DNA of 9,696 nt from NCBI GenBank assembly GCA_002730675.1, contig PCAV01000133.1, positions 1 through 9,696 on the forward strand. Direction: 5' to 3'. The notes beneath the pieces are model-generated. The model searched no databases, had not been told where the DNA came from, and was given only the letters and a program-made list of their open reading frames with translations. The stretch comes from Rhodospirillaceae bacterium (GTDB taxonomy: Bacteria; Pseudomonadota; Alphaproteobacteria; Thalassobaculales; Thalassobaculaceae). Below, in pieces: positions 1 through 7,733 of the stretch. The translations under genes and the position numbers were made by a program. Positions within the stretch are counted from its first letter, which is position 1, and every line of letters begins with the position of its first letter.

Positions 1-228
1 CATTAGACGACTCGAAATACCCATTCCAAGCGAACCCCACGCTTTCCCGAAGGCTATATCTACTCGCATAATCCCCGAACCATCCTGTCTTTTTATAAAC
101 ACGGGAGAGCCACCCGCATCCAGTATGACAACGGTAAGAGGGTGCATATTTTCCTTTTTTCCAATAGAGAAAATTTTACCCGCTATACCTTCCGCAACAG
201 AAAGTTTTAAAAGCGTTTTTATTTTCAT
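1..228 (-). CDS. GlcG/HbpS family (DUF336) protein, 3' part cut by window edge
   Basis: Only the first 76 residues are present; the frame is still open at base 1. The visible part matches the N-terminal half of the GlcG/HbpS family (Pfam Haem_degrading): a helical start, then LTVVILDAGGSPVFIKR (residues 31-47), DGSG (49-52) and an IAFGKAWGSLGMGISSR segment (58-74), the usual order of conserved blocks. Some family members bind haem (HbpS of Streptomyces); others sit in glycolate or diol utilisation operons with no proven biochemical role, so the function stays open. No signal peptide is visible, so it is probably cytoplasmic. The ATG at 228 is the only standard start after an in-frame TGA a few codons upstream, and an AAGAG lies 7 bases before it. 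It follows gatB by 48 bases on the same strand with no hairpin between, so cotranscription with gatCAB is likely. The family call is fairly sure, the role is not. Confidence 0.85.
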   Translation of the reverse strand, partial: MKIKTLLKLSVAEGIAGKIFSIGKKENMHPLTVVILDAGGSPVFIKRQDGSGIMRVDIAFGKAWGSLGMGISSRLM

Positions 229-276
229 AATATCGCTCTTTTTTGCATCACTTTTCCCAGTTCATTTATCAAGTGA

Positions 277-1728
277 TCAGCCAGCCAATTTTTCTTTAAG
301 CAACTCATTCACAAGTTTTGGATTTGCTTGTCCCTGGCTTCTTTTCATCACTTGCCCAACGAAGAAGCCGAAAAGCTTATCTTTACCCTCTCTAAATTCT
401 GTCACTTTGTCCTGATTTTCAGATAAAACTGCATCAATCAAGTCTGTTAATTGCCCAGAATCAGATATTTGGCGAAGCCCCTTACGTTCCACAATTGAAT
501 TAGCCGAACCTCCGCTTTCAAAAATTTCACCAAAAACATCTTTGGCGATCCTCCCTGAGATTGTTCCATCACTTATCAAATCAATTAGGCTCCCGAGGTT
601 ATGGGCATCTACTTTACTTTCTCTCAATCCAATTCCTGACTTGTTGAGGGCGCCAAACAACTCAGTGATCACCCAATTGGCAGCTAACTTTTTATCCCTT
701 CCGTTGGATAGTTCTTCATAAAATTCCGCGGTAGCTTTTTCTTCAACCAACGTATCCGCATCCTCTGCAGAAAGCCCAAATTCTGCGATAAAACGATCTC
801 TCTTATGATCAGGTAATTCCGGCAGCTCCGCTTTAATTTCATCGACATAATTTTGAGAGAATTCTAAGGGAAGCAAATCCGGATCAGGGAAATATCTATA
901 GTCATGCGCTTCCTCTTTTGACCTCATTGACCTAGTTTGCCCTGTGGAAGCATCAAACAGCCTTGTCTCCTGGTCGATCGAATCACCTGTTTCAAGTAAT
1001 TCAACTTGGCGCCTAGATTCATAATCTATAGCCTGCTGCACAAAACGGATGGAGTTAACATTTTTTATTTCGCAACGCGTTCCTAACTCTTCTCCTATCT
1101 TTCTAACCGATACGTTAACATCACATCGTAAAGAGCCTTCCTGCATATTACCGTCGCACGTACCCAGATAACGCATTATTGATCGAAGTTTTCGAATATA
1201 AGCTGCCGCTTCACCAGCCGAACGCATGTCGGGTTTAGAAACTATTTCCATCAAAGCCACACCTGAACGATTTAAATCTATAAAGCTTTTCGATGGATGT
1301 TGGTCATGCATAGACTTTCCTGCATCTTGCTCTAAATGAATTCGCTCTATGCCAATTTCTTTCTCCCCTTCTTCTGAGACTATCGTTAACGTACCTTCCC
1401 CAATAATGGGATGTTTATACTGACTGATTTGATAACCTTGCGGGAGATCAGGATAAAAGTAGTTTTTTCTATCAAATACACTTTTTAAATTAACTGTCGC
1501 ATTTATTCCAAGACCAGTTTTTATGGCTTGTCTAACACAGTGCTGATTTATAACCGGCAGCATACCAGGCATTGCGGCATCGATGAGCGATACTTGCGTA
1601 TTTGGCTTTGCTCCGAAGGCTGTTGAAGCGCCCGAAAATAATTTCGACTCAGAACTAACTTGCGCATGGACTTCCAATCCAATCACGATTTCCCAGGTCC
1701 CGGTTTGTCCTTCAATAAGCGCCTTCAT
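277..1728 (-). CDS. gatB: Asp-tRNA(Asn)/Glu-tRNA(Gln) amidotransferase subunit B
   Basis: GatB is the kinase and tRNA-binding subunit of the GatCAB amidotransferase. It phosphorylates the side chain of misacylated Glu-tRNA(Gln) or Asp-tRNA(Asn), which is then amidated with ammonia from GatA. The 483-residue length is normal. Visible landmarks are IGLEVHAQ (16-23) at the start of the catalytic cradle, [19 protein letters not shown] (86-104), the GatB signature region [19 protein letters not shown] (150-168, with Ala where many homologues have Pro), [12 protein letters not shown] (198-209), and the C-terminal YqeY-like tail ending in the family-typical [14 protein letters not shown]. An AGGGA lies 9 bases before the ATG, and the start is one base after the gatA stop, so translation is probably coupled. 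Its presence suggests that the organism lacks GlnRS or AsnRS or both; which one cannot be told from this window. Confidence 0.98.
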   Translation of the reverse strand: MKALIEGQTGTWEIVIGLEVHAQVSSESKLFSGASTAFGAKPNTQVSLIDAAMPGMLPVINQHCVRQAIKTGLGINATVNLKSVFDRKNYFYPDLPQGYQISQYKHPIIGEGTLTIVSEEGEKEIGIERIHLEQDAGKSMHDQHPSKSFIDLNRSGVALMEIVSKPDMRSAGEAAAYIRKLRSIMRYLGTCDGNMQEGSLRCDVNVSVRKIGEELGTRCEIKNVNSIRFVQQAIDYESRRQVELLETGDSIDQETRLFDASTGQTRSMRSKEEAHDYRYFPDPDLLPLEFSQNYVDEIKAELPELPDHKRDRFIAEFGLSAEDADTLVEEKATAEFYEELSNGRDKKLAANWVITELFGALNKSGIGLRESKVDAHNLGSLIDLISDGTISGRIAKDVFGEIFESGGSANSIVERKGLRQISDSGQLTDLIDAVLSENQDKVTEFREGKDKLFGFFVGQVMKRSQGQANPKLVNELLKEKLAG

Positions 1729-1729
1729 G

Positions 1730-3205
1730 CTATTGCTTCCCTACTTCTTGCAACGTGAACTCTACCCCTGACTCTAAAACATCACCGACTTTCAGTACCG
1801 ACTCTTCGTCGAACATTTTGCCTACTACTTGCAACCCTAACGGGAGCCCTTTATTCGAGAGACTGCCCGGGATTGAAATTGCCGGAAGACCTGCAAGGCT
1901 GGTAGGAACAGTAAAGATATCATTAAGATACATTTTTATCGGATCATCATCATTTTCACCAATTGCAAACGCTTCTGATGGGGCCGTGGGTGTCAGCAGA
2001 ACATCTACGTTTTCAAAAACATTATCGAAATCCTGTTTTATCAGTGCCCGTACACGTTGTGCCTTTAGATAATAGGCATCATAGTATCCGGCCGAGAGAA
2101 CATAAGTTCCAATTAAAATTCTTCGTTTTACTTCATCGCCAAAGCCTTCGTCTCTCGTTCGCTGATACATATCCTGTAACTCTGTTTGCTGCGCGCGCAA
2201 ACCATAACGAACCCCATCATATCGAGCTAAATTTGAAGAGGCTTCTGCAGGTGCAATAATATAATAAGTTGGAAGAGCATATTTTGTATGCGGCAGACTC
2301 ACATCGCTTATAACGGCGCCCGCTTTTCTAAGGATATCTATCCCCTTTTGCCATAAATTTTCTATCTCAGGGGGTGTTCCCTCTCGCTTATATTCTCTTG
2401 GCACACCAACACGCAGACCACGTATATCACCGTTGAGAGCTAGCTCAAAATTCGGGACACTGACATTAGCTGACGTGGAATCTTTTGGATCATAACCTGC
2501 CATGCTTTTGAGTAAAATGGCGGCATCCCGGACAGTGCGCGTCAAAGGACCTGCTTGATCAAGAGAGGAAGCAAAGGCCACCATTCCCCATCGTGAGCAC
2601 CGACCATAAGTTGGCTTCATACCTACAATGCCGCAAAAACTAGCTGGTTGCCGGATCGATCCGCCAGTATCACTGCCGGTAGCTGCCACAGCTAACCCCC
2701 CTGATACTGCCGCTGCTGAACCACCCGAGGAACCTCCAGGAACAAGTTTTTTTTCAGATTTTGCTCGCGTCGTCCAAGGGTTTTCAACGGAACCAAAGTA
2801 ACTAGTTGTATTGGCTGATCCCATTGCAAATTCATCCATATTACATTTGCCCAACATTATAGCGCCGTCTCGCCATAGTTGTTCAGTCACAGTTGACTCG
2901 TATTGGGGGACAAAGTTTGACAGCATATTGGAACCTGCCGTTGTACTCACACCTGATGTACAAAATAGATCTTTTACACCTATGGGGATCCCATCCAATG
3001 CCAGCCCCTCGCCCCTCTCAATTCTTTTGTCGGACTCTTCGGCCATTTGGATGGCTTTTTCTTCAGTTATTGATATAAAACAGTTCGATTGAGAATTCTG
3101 CTCTATTGCTTGCAAATAAGCTTCTGTTATCTCCTTTGCCGACAGGTGTTTATCACTTATGGCTTTTTGGAGATCCGCAAGGTTAAGTTCAAGAATATTG
3201 GACAT
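1730..3205 (-). CDS. gatA: Asp-tRNA(Asn)/Glu-tRNA(Gln) amidotransferase subunit A
   Basis: GatA is the glutaminase subunit of GatCAB, an amidase-signature enzyme that frees ammonia from glutamine and channels it to GatB. At 491 residues it is full length. The Ser-cisSer-Lys catalytic set is readable: Lys78 in IPIGVKD (73-79), cis-Ser159 in the [12 protein letters not shown] block (156-167), and nucleophile Ser183 in [17 protein letters not shown] (176-192). The 24-residue spacing between the two serines is that of the family. FGSVENPW (137-144) and [24 protein letters not shown] (194-217) are typical of GatA rather than of general amidases. The ATG overlaps the TAA of gatC by one base (TAATG), and an AAGGTGG inside the end of gatC serves as ribosome binding site, so the two are translationally coupled. 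The TAG stop lies one base before the gatB ATG. Confidence 0.98.
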   Translation of the reverse strand: MSNILELNLADLQKAISDKHLSAKEITEAYLQAIEQNSQSNCFISITEEKAIQMAEESDKRIERGEGLALDGIPIGVKDLFCTSGVSTTAGSNMLSNFVPQYESTVTEQLWRDGAIMLGKCNMDEFAMGSANTTSYFGSVENPWTTRAKSEKKLVPGGSSGGSAAAVSGGLAVAATGSDTGGSIRQPASFCGIVGMKPTYGRCSRWGMVAFASSLDQAGPLTRTVRDAAILLKSMAGYDPKDSTSANVSVPNFELALNGDIRGLRVGVPREYKREGTPPEIENLWQKGIDILRKAGAVISDVSLPHTKYALPTYYIIAPAEASSNLARYDGVRYGLRAQQTELQDMYQRTRDEGFGDEVKRRILIGTYVLSAGYYDAYYLKAQRVRALIKQDFDNVFENVDVLLTPTAPSEAFAIGENDDDPIKMYLNDIFTVPTSLAGLPAISIPGSLSNKGLPLGLQVVGKMFDEESVLKVGDVLESGVEFTLQEVGKQ

Positions 3206-3492
3206 TACTCGACCACCTTGGGAACCGCAAAAAAATCTGATTCTCTATCCGGCGCGTTTTTCAAAACTTTATCTGGATAGCCACCATCAGTTACATCGTC
3301 ATCTCTCTTTGGTAATTCATGCCCAGTTACGCTAGCCATTGGTTCTACGCCCTCTGTGTCTACCTCATTTAATTGCTCTATCCATTCTAAAATATTATTC
3401 AACTCTCGAGCGGTCGTTTCTAATTGTGTTTCTTCAATTTCAATTCGCGCTAACTGACTTACCCGTTGAACCATTGTTTTGTCTAAAGACAT
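3205..3492 (-). CDS. gatC: Asp-tRNA(Asn)/Glu-tRNA(Gln) amidotransferase subunit C
   Basis: GatC is the small linker subunit that wraps around and stabilises the GatA-GatB interface. The 95-residue product has the family pattern: VSQLARIEI (9-17), then a helix with [22 protein letters not shown] (residues about 32-53), and a C-terminal tail with LPKRDD and a late ALKNAP-like segment (here [20 protein letters not shown]). The ATG at 3492 is chosen because it gives the usual MSLDKTMVQ start and has GAGAG 7 bases upstream. The ATG at 3498 would have almost no spacing to that site, and the one at 3528 adds an atypical 12-residue extension. It is the first gene of the gatCAB operon and is divergent from ruvX. 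Confidence 0.95.
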   Translation of the reverse strand: MSLDKTMVQRVSQLARIEIEETQLETTARELNNILEWIEQLNEVDTEGVEPMASVTGHELPKRDDDVTDGGYPDKVLKNAPDRESDFFAVPKVVE

Positions 3493-3499
3493 CGCCATA

Positions 3500-3505
3500 C
3501 TCTCT
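3500..3505 (-). promoter_or_regulatory. Ribosome binding site of gatC
   Basis: AGAGAG on the minus strand, 7 bases before the ATG at 3492. It decides between two in-frame ATGs six bases apart (3498 and 3492), because it practically abuts the first and is well placed for the second. Confidence 0.6.
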
Positions 3506-3637
3506 TTAAAAAAGCGTTTCCAAAGCAACTATATTTATAGTTACGCTGAATACGAACTACATTCAATAACTGCAAACTACTTTTGTAGCCCCCATTAATT
3601 TGGTTTATTTTTTCTTTATGAATAGTATCTTGTGGTT
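3506..3637. promoter_or_regulatory. Divergent gatC / ruvX control region
   Basis: AT-rich stretch between two divergent starts, which must hold the promoters of both. The clearest elements are a 16-base perfect palindrome AACTATA-TT-TATAGTT at 3527-3542, just upstream of gatC, and a candidate ruvX promoter at 3600-3628. For gatC only weak sigma-70-like boxes are visible on the minus strand (a TTGAAT around 3560 and TATAAA inside the palindrome, with a spacer near 21, which is too long), so no gatC promoter is called exactly. Confidence 0.45.
3600..3628 (+). promoter_or_regulatory. Candidate ruvX promoter (-35 TTGGTT, -10 TAGTAT)
   Basis: TTGGTT at 3600-3605 and TAGTAT at 3623-3628 are separated by 17 bases, the optimal sigma-70 spacing, with 3 of 6 and 4 of 6 consensus matches. 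A start of transcription about 7 bases after the -10 box would fall at 3635-3637, immediately before the ATG at 3638, which would give a leaderless transcript. In an AT-rich region such matches also arise by chance. Confidence 0.35.
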
Positions 3638-4141
3638 ATGCAAGTTTCCGAACCTATTAAAGACAATGTTCTTGGCTTGGTAAAAATTTTACCAAAAGAC
3701 ATGAAACTTCTTGGTATTGATTTAGGAACTAAAACAATTGGCTTAGCCATATCTGATCCGTATCTGAAAGTTGCAAGCGCCATCATGACACTGAAACGAT
3801 CAAAATTAAAAAAAAACTTGCCAGAAATATCCCATATTGCAAGCGAGTTTAACGTTGGCGGCATTGTCATGGGGCTCCCTATTAATATGGACGGTACACT
3901 AAGCGCTAGGGCTCAAGCCACAAAAGATTGGGCTTTTTCATTAACCAAAATTTTTAACATGCCAATAGCCTTCTGGGATGAAAGGTTGAGCACTGCTGCA
4001 GTCGAGCGGGCGATGATAAGTGCAGATGTCAGTAGGGAAAAACGAGCACAACAGGTTGATGCAGCAGCAGCCACCTACATATTACAGGGCGCGCTGGACT
4101 TCATACAGTTCAATGCTGCCAACAGGCCAATGAAGAAATAA
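3638..4141 (+). CDS. ruvX: RuvX/YqgF family putative pre-16S rRNA nuclease
   Basis: Predicted RNase H-fold nuclease; the E. coli homologue YqgF (RuvX) is implicated in maturation of the 16S rRNA 5' end. The 167-residue product carries the family motifs in order: MKLLGIDLGTKTIGLAISD with the first acidic residue (Asp28), GGIVMGLPINMDG (74-86), AFWDERLST with Glu115, and QQVDAAAATYILQGALD with Asp141. These acidic residues form the metal site of the family. About 20 residues precede the conserved core, as in several alphaproteobacterial homologues. The ATG at 3638 is preferred; a GTG at 3632 in the same frame adds two residues. Neither has a purine-rich site upstream, and translation may be leaderless. 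The stop is doubled (TAATAA at 4139-4144). It is transcribed divergently from gatC and ends 11 bases from the convergent acyl-CoA dehydrogenase gene. Confidence 0.93.
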   Translation: MQVSEPIKDNVLGLVKILPKDMKLLGIDLGTKTIGLAISDPYLKVASAIMTLKRSKLKKNLPEISHIASEFNVGGIVMGLPINMDGTLSARAQATKDWAFSLTKIFNMPIAFWDERLSTAAVERAMISADVSREKRAQQVDAAAATYILQGALDFIQFNAANRPMKK

Positions 4142-4152
4142 TAAAGAGCGCC

Positions 4153-5301
4153 CTAATAACCATCGACTAAGTAGCGGCTTATAATATTCCTCTGGACCTG
4201 TTGCGTTCCCTCTACGATCTGTAGAACTTTGGCATCTCTAAAATATCTGTTTATGGGATAGTCTCCAGAGATACCGGCCGCTCCAAATAATTGAACTGCA
4301 TCTGTAGCTACCTTCATTGCAGTGTCGCTCGCATGGCATTTTGCGACCGCCGCTTGTTTTGCCAATGCTTTTCCTGTCACACCGGCATCTGCTGCTGCTG
4401 CTGCCTTGTAAACCAACCCTCGTGCTGCCTCGGTCTGAATATGCATATCAGCGAGCATCCAACGAACGCCCTGAAAATTTGCGATATCTTCTCCAAATGC
4501 TTGCCTATTTTTTACAAAAGCAAGAGCGTGATCAATAGCACCTTGAGACAATCCAACACCTCTAGCTCCTATTATTGGTCTTGAAATATTGAATGCTTCC
4601 ATGACGATTTGAAAACCTTTGCCTGGCTCTCCAAGCATTGCGTCCGTTGGGACAAAAGCTTCATCGAAATAAAGTGGACAAGATGGGATTCCTCGGGCAC
4701 CCATTTTTTTTTCCGGTGAACCAATCGAAAAGCCCTTAGTCTCTCGATCGACTATAAAAAAATTAATCGCTCCCCGTCCTGATATTCCTGCCACTCGAGC
4801 CGCCACAACTATAAAATCTGCGACAGAGGAATTGGTACACCAGATTTTTTCTCCAGATATTTTATAACCCCCGTCAACTGGTATAGCTCTGGTCCTAATG
4901 CCACTTACGTCTGAGCCACTTTGCGATTCTGTTGTTGAAAAAGCGCCTCTTAAAGAACCATCAGCCAACCCCGGCAAGTACTTATCTTGCTGATAAGCAG
5001 ATCCACCTGCCAAAATCGCGCCAAAAGGCACCCATTGAACTACCAACAAATAAGCTGTGTTATAACAAATCCGTCCTAATTCTTCGATCGCAATACAAGC
5101 GCCCAAGATGCTACCTATGCCACCATATTTTTTATCAAATGGGAGTGTAAAAAGCTCCAACTCACGCAAGAGCTCAAACATGTCGTGAGGATATTCACCT
5201 AGACGATCAATGTCATCCGCGCGTTCTGAAACTCTTTCAACCGCAACGCGCCGAACCATTTCGCGGAGTTCATTATGATCGTCAATGAGTAAGTCAACCA
5301 T
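4153..5301 (-). CDS. Acyl-CoA dehydrogenase family protein
   Basis: FAD enzyme that introduces an alpha-beta double bond into an acyl-CoA, passing electrons to ETF. The 382 residues fit the single-domain family. Visible: N-terminal helical domain (1-115), the first signature region GAFSTTESQSGSDVSG (119-134) in the middle beta domain, KIWCTNSSVADF (152-163), RQAFGEDIANFQ (266-277), second signature QLFGAAGISGDYPINRYFRD (337-356), and IVEGTQQVQRNIISRYL (362-378). Glu364 stands at the catalytic-base position of medium- and short-chain enzymes (Glu376 in MCAD). A run of five alanines (300-304) is encoded by GCA repeats. GAGGAG lies 7 bases before the ATG, in the 16-base gap after the racemase gene. 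It is last in the five-gene operon. Substrate is not determined by sequence; the adjacent racemase suggests a 2-methyl-branched acyl-CoA. Confidence 0.95.
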   Translation of the reverse strand: MVDLLIDDHNELREMVRRVAVERVSERADDIDRLGEYPHDMFELLRELELFTLPFDKKYGGIGSILGACIAIEELGRICYNTAYLLVVQWVPFGAILAGGSAYQQDKYLPGLADGSLRGAFSTTESQSGSDVSGIRTRAIPVDGGYKISGEKIWCTNSSVADFIVVAARVAGISGRGAINFFIVDRETKGFSIGSPEKKMGARGIPSCPLYFDEAFVPTDAMLGEPGKGFQIVMEAFNISRPIIGARGVGLSQGAIDHALAFVKNRQAFGEDIANFQGVRWMLADMHIQTEAARGLVYKAAAAADAGVTGKALAKQAAVAKCHASDTAMKVATDAVQLFGAAGISGDYPINRYFRDAKVLQIVEGTQQVQRNIISRYLVDGY

Positions 5302-5317
5302 TTAGGAACTCCTCAAC

Positions 5318-6448
5318 CTAATTTTTAGACCACTCTTCGATTTCTTCGGGTCGCAGCCACGGTTTGAGTGCTTCTTCAAGATCTACCATAGAAGCCCTTC
5401 GCGGAGGCGTTGGTTTGGGGTTGGGTGTTCTCGCAAACCTTGGCGCTGGCGCTGGTTGAATAACACCGTCTATATTTATAAAGGTTTCTCTTTCAGCGTT
5501 ATGAGGATCGTCGGCAACTTCGTCTAACTCTAGCACTGGAGCGAAGCATGCGTCACTTCCACCCATAATGGCAACCCATTCATCTCGCGTTTTTGATGCA
5601 AATCGTTCGGCTATTATGGATTTCAGTTTAGGCCAATCATTTCTATTCATTTGATCTGACACGAGGCTTATATCTAACTCCATTAAACTAAACATTTCGG
5701 CATGAAATTTCCCTTCTATTGCCGCCACCGATACGAACTTTCCGTCCAGACACTCATAGGTTTCATAAAAATAGGCCCCAGAATCGAGCACATTTTCACC
5801 ACGTTTATTTGTTAGCAATCCCCCGGCAAACATTCCATAAGCTGCTGCCATCAATGAGGATGCTCCATCCACCATTGCAGCATCTACGACTTGTCCTTTA
5901 CCCGATTTCGAAGTTTCCAGGAGACCAGCCAAAATTCCCACTACCAAGTAAAGAGAACCCCCACCGTAATCACCAACAAGGTTCAAAGGAGGTGTAGGTT
6001 TTTGGCCCGCTCGACCTATTGCAGCAAGGGCACCGCTCATTGCTATGTAATTTAGGTCGTGACCCGCCGCCTTAGACATAGGCCCCTCCTGCCCAAAACC
6101 AGTCATGCGACCAAAAACTAGTTTAGGGTTAATTCCTAAACAGACTTCTGGACCCAATCCAAGTCGCTCCATTACACCAGGCCTGAACCCTTCTATTAAG
6201 GCATCAGCCTTGCTAATAAGTTTCAGTACTCTTTTGATATCATCGGGATTTTTCAAGTCTAATGCTATAGCATTCCGCGATCTGAGAGTTACATCACATT
6301 CGAGAGGCCTCTGTACTCCGAGACCAGCTTCCTCTTTACGTTCAACACGCAAAACTTCGGCGCCCATATCCGCCAGTAACATCGCCGCCATTGGGCCAGG
6401 CCCAATACCAGCTAGCTCTAAAACTTTATAACCTTGTAGTGGCCCCAT
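5318..6448 (-). CDS. Alpha-methylacyl-CoA racemase (family III CoA transferase fold)
   Basis: CaiB/BaiF superfamily protein of 376 residues, closely resembling the alpha-methylacyl-CoA racemase subgroup rather than true CoA transferases. This enzyme interconverts (2R)- and (2S)-2-methylacyl-CoA so that S-specific dehydrogenases can act. Evidence: N-terminal LQGYKVLELAGIGPGPMAAM (4-23), ADALIEGFRPGVMERLGLGP (81-100), then GHDLNY with His130, NLVGDYGGGS with Asp160, GKGQVVDAAMVDG (184-196) and VAAIEGKF with Glu245. His130, Asp160 and Glu245 align, from memory, with the catalytic His126, Asp156 and Glu241 of the Mycobacterium tuberculosis racemase MCR. The ending PAPRFARTPNP (334-344) is also typical. 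True transferases of this fold use an Asp nucleophile in another context. AGGGA lies 8 bases before the ATG. Bile-acid, pristanate-like or other branched substrates are all possible. Confidence 0.93.
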   Translation of the reverse strand: MGPLQGYKVLELAGIGPGPMAAMLLADMGAEVLRVERKEEAGLGVQRPLECDVTLRSRNAIALDLKNPDDIKRVLKLISKADALIEGFRPGVMERLGLGPEVCLGINPKLVFGRMTGFGQEGPMSKAAGHDLNYIAMSGALAAIGRAGQKPTPPLNLVGDYGGGSLYLVVGILAGLLETSKSGKGQVVDAAMVDGASSLMAAAYGMFAGGLLTNKRGENVLDSGAYFYETYECLDGKFVSVAAIEGKFHAEMFSLMELDISLVSDQMNRNDWPKLKSIIAERFASKTRDEWVAIMGGSDACFAPVLELDEVADDPHNAERETFINIDGVIQPAPAPRFARTPNPKPTPPRRASMVDLEEALKPWLRPEEIEEWSKN

Positions 6449-6485
6449 TCTTTTCTTCCCTCATACCTGCTTTTAACTTTGTACT

Positions 6486-6956
6486 TTATGATGTTTTTTG
6501 GACCCGATATCTAAAATCACAATGGGTAGCTCCCTGCATTATTGTTTGCCCACGATCTAATTCAATACTCGGGTCATATCCCTTACAAAAAGAGCCATCA
6601 CGGCCACATGACAATAGATGCCCTATTTTCCCCAACCCCATTTCCTTATAGGTTTCTGCATATCGACACCTTGTTACATTAAAATCAAATTGCTCGTCCG
6701 TTTCCTCTAAAACTTCAACCTCTAGCGCGCCCCCCATTTTCCATCGCTCGAATAACGAAATAAATGCTCTTAAACTCGGCCCTCCCTCGCTTTCTTCTGC
6801 CAACGACTTTCCCTGCTCTATCGCCGCTTTTTCTATCGCTGCGCCGAGAATTTTTTCCGCTTTTTCATGGCCTATTTCTAACGCCATTTCTTCGTATATA
6901 GGCTTAATAATATTTGCCTCGATACGCCGAAGGTCTAAAATCGGTATCTCGTTCAT
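6486..6956 (-). CDS. L-2-amino-thiazoline-4-carboxylic acid hydrolase family protein
   Basis: Protein of 156 residues matching the family named for bacterial ATC hydrolase, which opens the thiazoline ring of L-2-amino-thiazoline-4-carboxylate on the way to cysteine. Recognisable parts are a helical N-terminal half starting with IPILDLRRIEANI (4-16), and a C-terminal cysteine-rich block: NVTRCRYAETYKEMG (93-107), HLLSCGRDGSFCKGYDP (113-129), RGQTIMQGATHCDFRY (135-150). Cys97, Cys117, Cys124 and Cys146, with His113 and His145, could make a metal or catalytic site, but I cannot say which matter. Most family members are uncharacterised and many lie in catabolic clusters, so a thiazoline substrate is not implied here. 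The ATG at 6956 is chosen over 6995: the earlier one would overlap the dehydrogenase gene by 23 bases and add 13 atypical residues. The gap to the preceding gene is then 16 bases. Confidence 0.82.
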   Translation of the reverse strand: MNEIPILDLRRIEANIIKPIYEEMALEIGHEKAEKILGAAIEKAAIEQGKSLAEESEGGPSLRAFISLFERWKMGGALEVEVLEETDEQFDFNVTRCRYAETYKEMGLGKIGHLLSCGRDGSFCKGYDPSIELDRGQTIMQGATHCDFRYRVQKTS

Positions 6957-6972
6957 TTCCCGTGTCCAAGTA

Positions 6973-7731
6973 TCACCATGCCGTATACCCCCCATCTAAT
7001 AATAAATCTGTTCCTGTCATAAAACTTGACTCATTACTTGCAAGAAAAACTGCCCCAGCAGCTATTTCATCTGGCTGCCCAAGGCGGCCCAAAGCATGCT
7101 TTGGGCCCCATTCCTTTTCCGCCGTTTCCATATCGCCCCAACGAGCCAAAAGCCTATCAGTGGCTATACCGCCCGGAGAAATGCTATTGCACCTAATATT
7201 CTCATCTTTGTGATCCAACGCAATACCCTTCACCAACTGTAGGATACCGCCTTTCGTCGTACAATAAGCTGTAGAGCCAGGCCATGCGACCTGACCCATT
7301 TGGGAAGCAGTGAGAATGATCGAACCACCTCCTCCTTGACGTAAAAGAGGTATTCCATGCTTACAAACCAAAAACGATCCGGTTAGGTTCACATTTAGCG
7401 TTCTGTTCCACTCATCCTCAGGAAGATCGACAACATCAAGACGCTCAGTAAGCGTTGCAGCCATGCAAGCAATGGTATCCAAACCATCAAATACTTCGCT
7501 TGTCTCAGCAATAGCATTCCGCACAGAACCAGTATCCGCGACGTCGCACTTAATCCCGATGGCCTCAACGTTACAGGTTTCTTTTATTTCCAGTGACTGC
7601 TTTTTACACTCTTCTTCAGAGATATCTGCAAGAGCAACTGCCGCACCTTCAGCTGCAAACGCTCTTGCTACACTCAAACCAATACCTTTAGCCGCTCCCG
7701 TTATAAAAGCTTTACGACCCCTCAAGCGCAT
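6973..7731 (-). CDS. SDR family NAD(P)-dependent oxidoreductase
   Basis: Classical short-chain dehydrogenase/reductase of 252 residues. The Rossmann dinucleotide loop TGAAKGIG is at 11-18; Asp36 after the second strand favours NAD(H) over NADP(H); CDVAD is at 62-66; Asn115 (in NVNLTG), Ser143, Tyr156 and Lys160 (YCTTK) complete the catalytic tetrad; SPGGI follows at 185-189, and the C-terminal TGTDLLLDGGYTAW is typical. One oddity is the family motif NNAG, here replaced by Cys-Met-Ala-Ala (89-92), a position that normally supports the cofactor sheet. GGGAG lies 6 bases before the ATG, inside the end of the hydrolase gene, and only 2 bases separate the two genes. Expected role: oxidation of a hydroxyl group of an intermediate in the pathway, or reduction of the ketone. 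The substrate is unknown. Confidence 0.93.
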   Translation of the reverse strand: MRLRGRKAFITGAAKGIGLSVARAFAAEGAAVALADISEEECKKQSLEIKETCNVEAIGIKCDVADTGSVRNAIAETSEVFDGLDTIACMAATLTERLDVVDLPEDEWNRTLNVNLTGSFLVCKHGIPLLRQGGGGSIILTASQMGQVAWPGSTAYCTTKGGILQLVKGIALDHKDENIRCNSISPGGIATDRLLARWGDMETAEKEWGPKHALGRLGQPDEIAAGAVFLASNESSFMTGTDLLLDGGYTAW

Positions 7732-7733
7732 AG

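Noticed and set aside
3577..3588. CTAC-TTTT-GTAG mini-hairpin in the gatC/ruvX region
   Set aside because: Four-base arms are too short to be meaningful, and there is no T-run placed to make it a terminator.
3616..3870. Minus-strand open frame of 84 codons upstream of gatC
   Set aside because: It is antisense to the conserved N-terminal half of ruvX and shows no family resemblance.
4086..4154. AGGGCGC and GCGCCCT arms around the convergent ends of ruvX and the acyl-CoA dehydrogenase, considered as a bidirectional terminator
   Set aside because: The arms are 7 bases and separated by about 55 bases, one lies deep inside ruvX, and no T-run follows either way. Not a credible intrinsic terminator.
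4389..4404. CTG trinucleotide run (five units) that resembles a microsatellite
   Set aside because: It encodes the Ala300-Ala304 run of the acyl-CoA dehydrogenase in GCA codons; a similar GCA run occurs in ruvX. Codon choice in an alanine-rich helix explains it.
6973..6995. Overlap of the thiazoline-hydrolase-like gene with the SDR gene if it started at 6995
   Set aside because: The start at 6956 gives the family-typical N-terminus and a 16-base gap like its operon neighbours; the longer start adds 13 residues derived from the end of the SDR gene.
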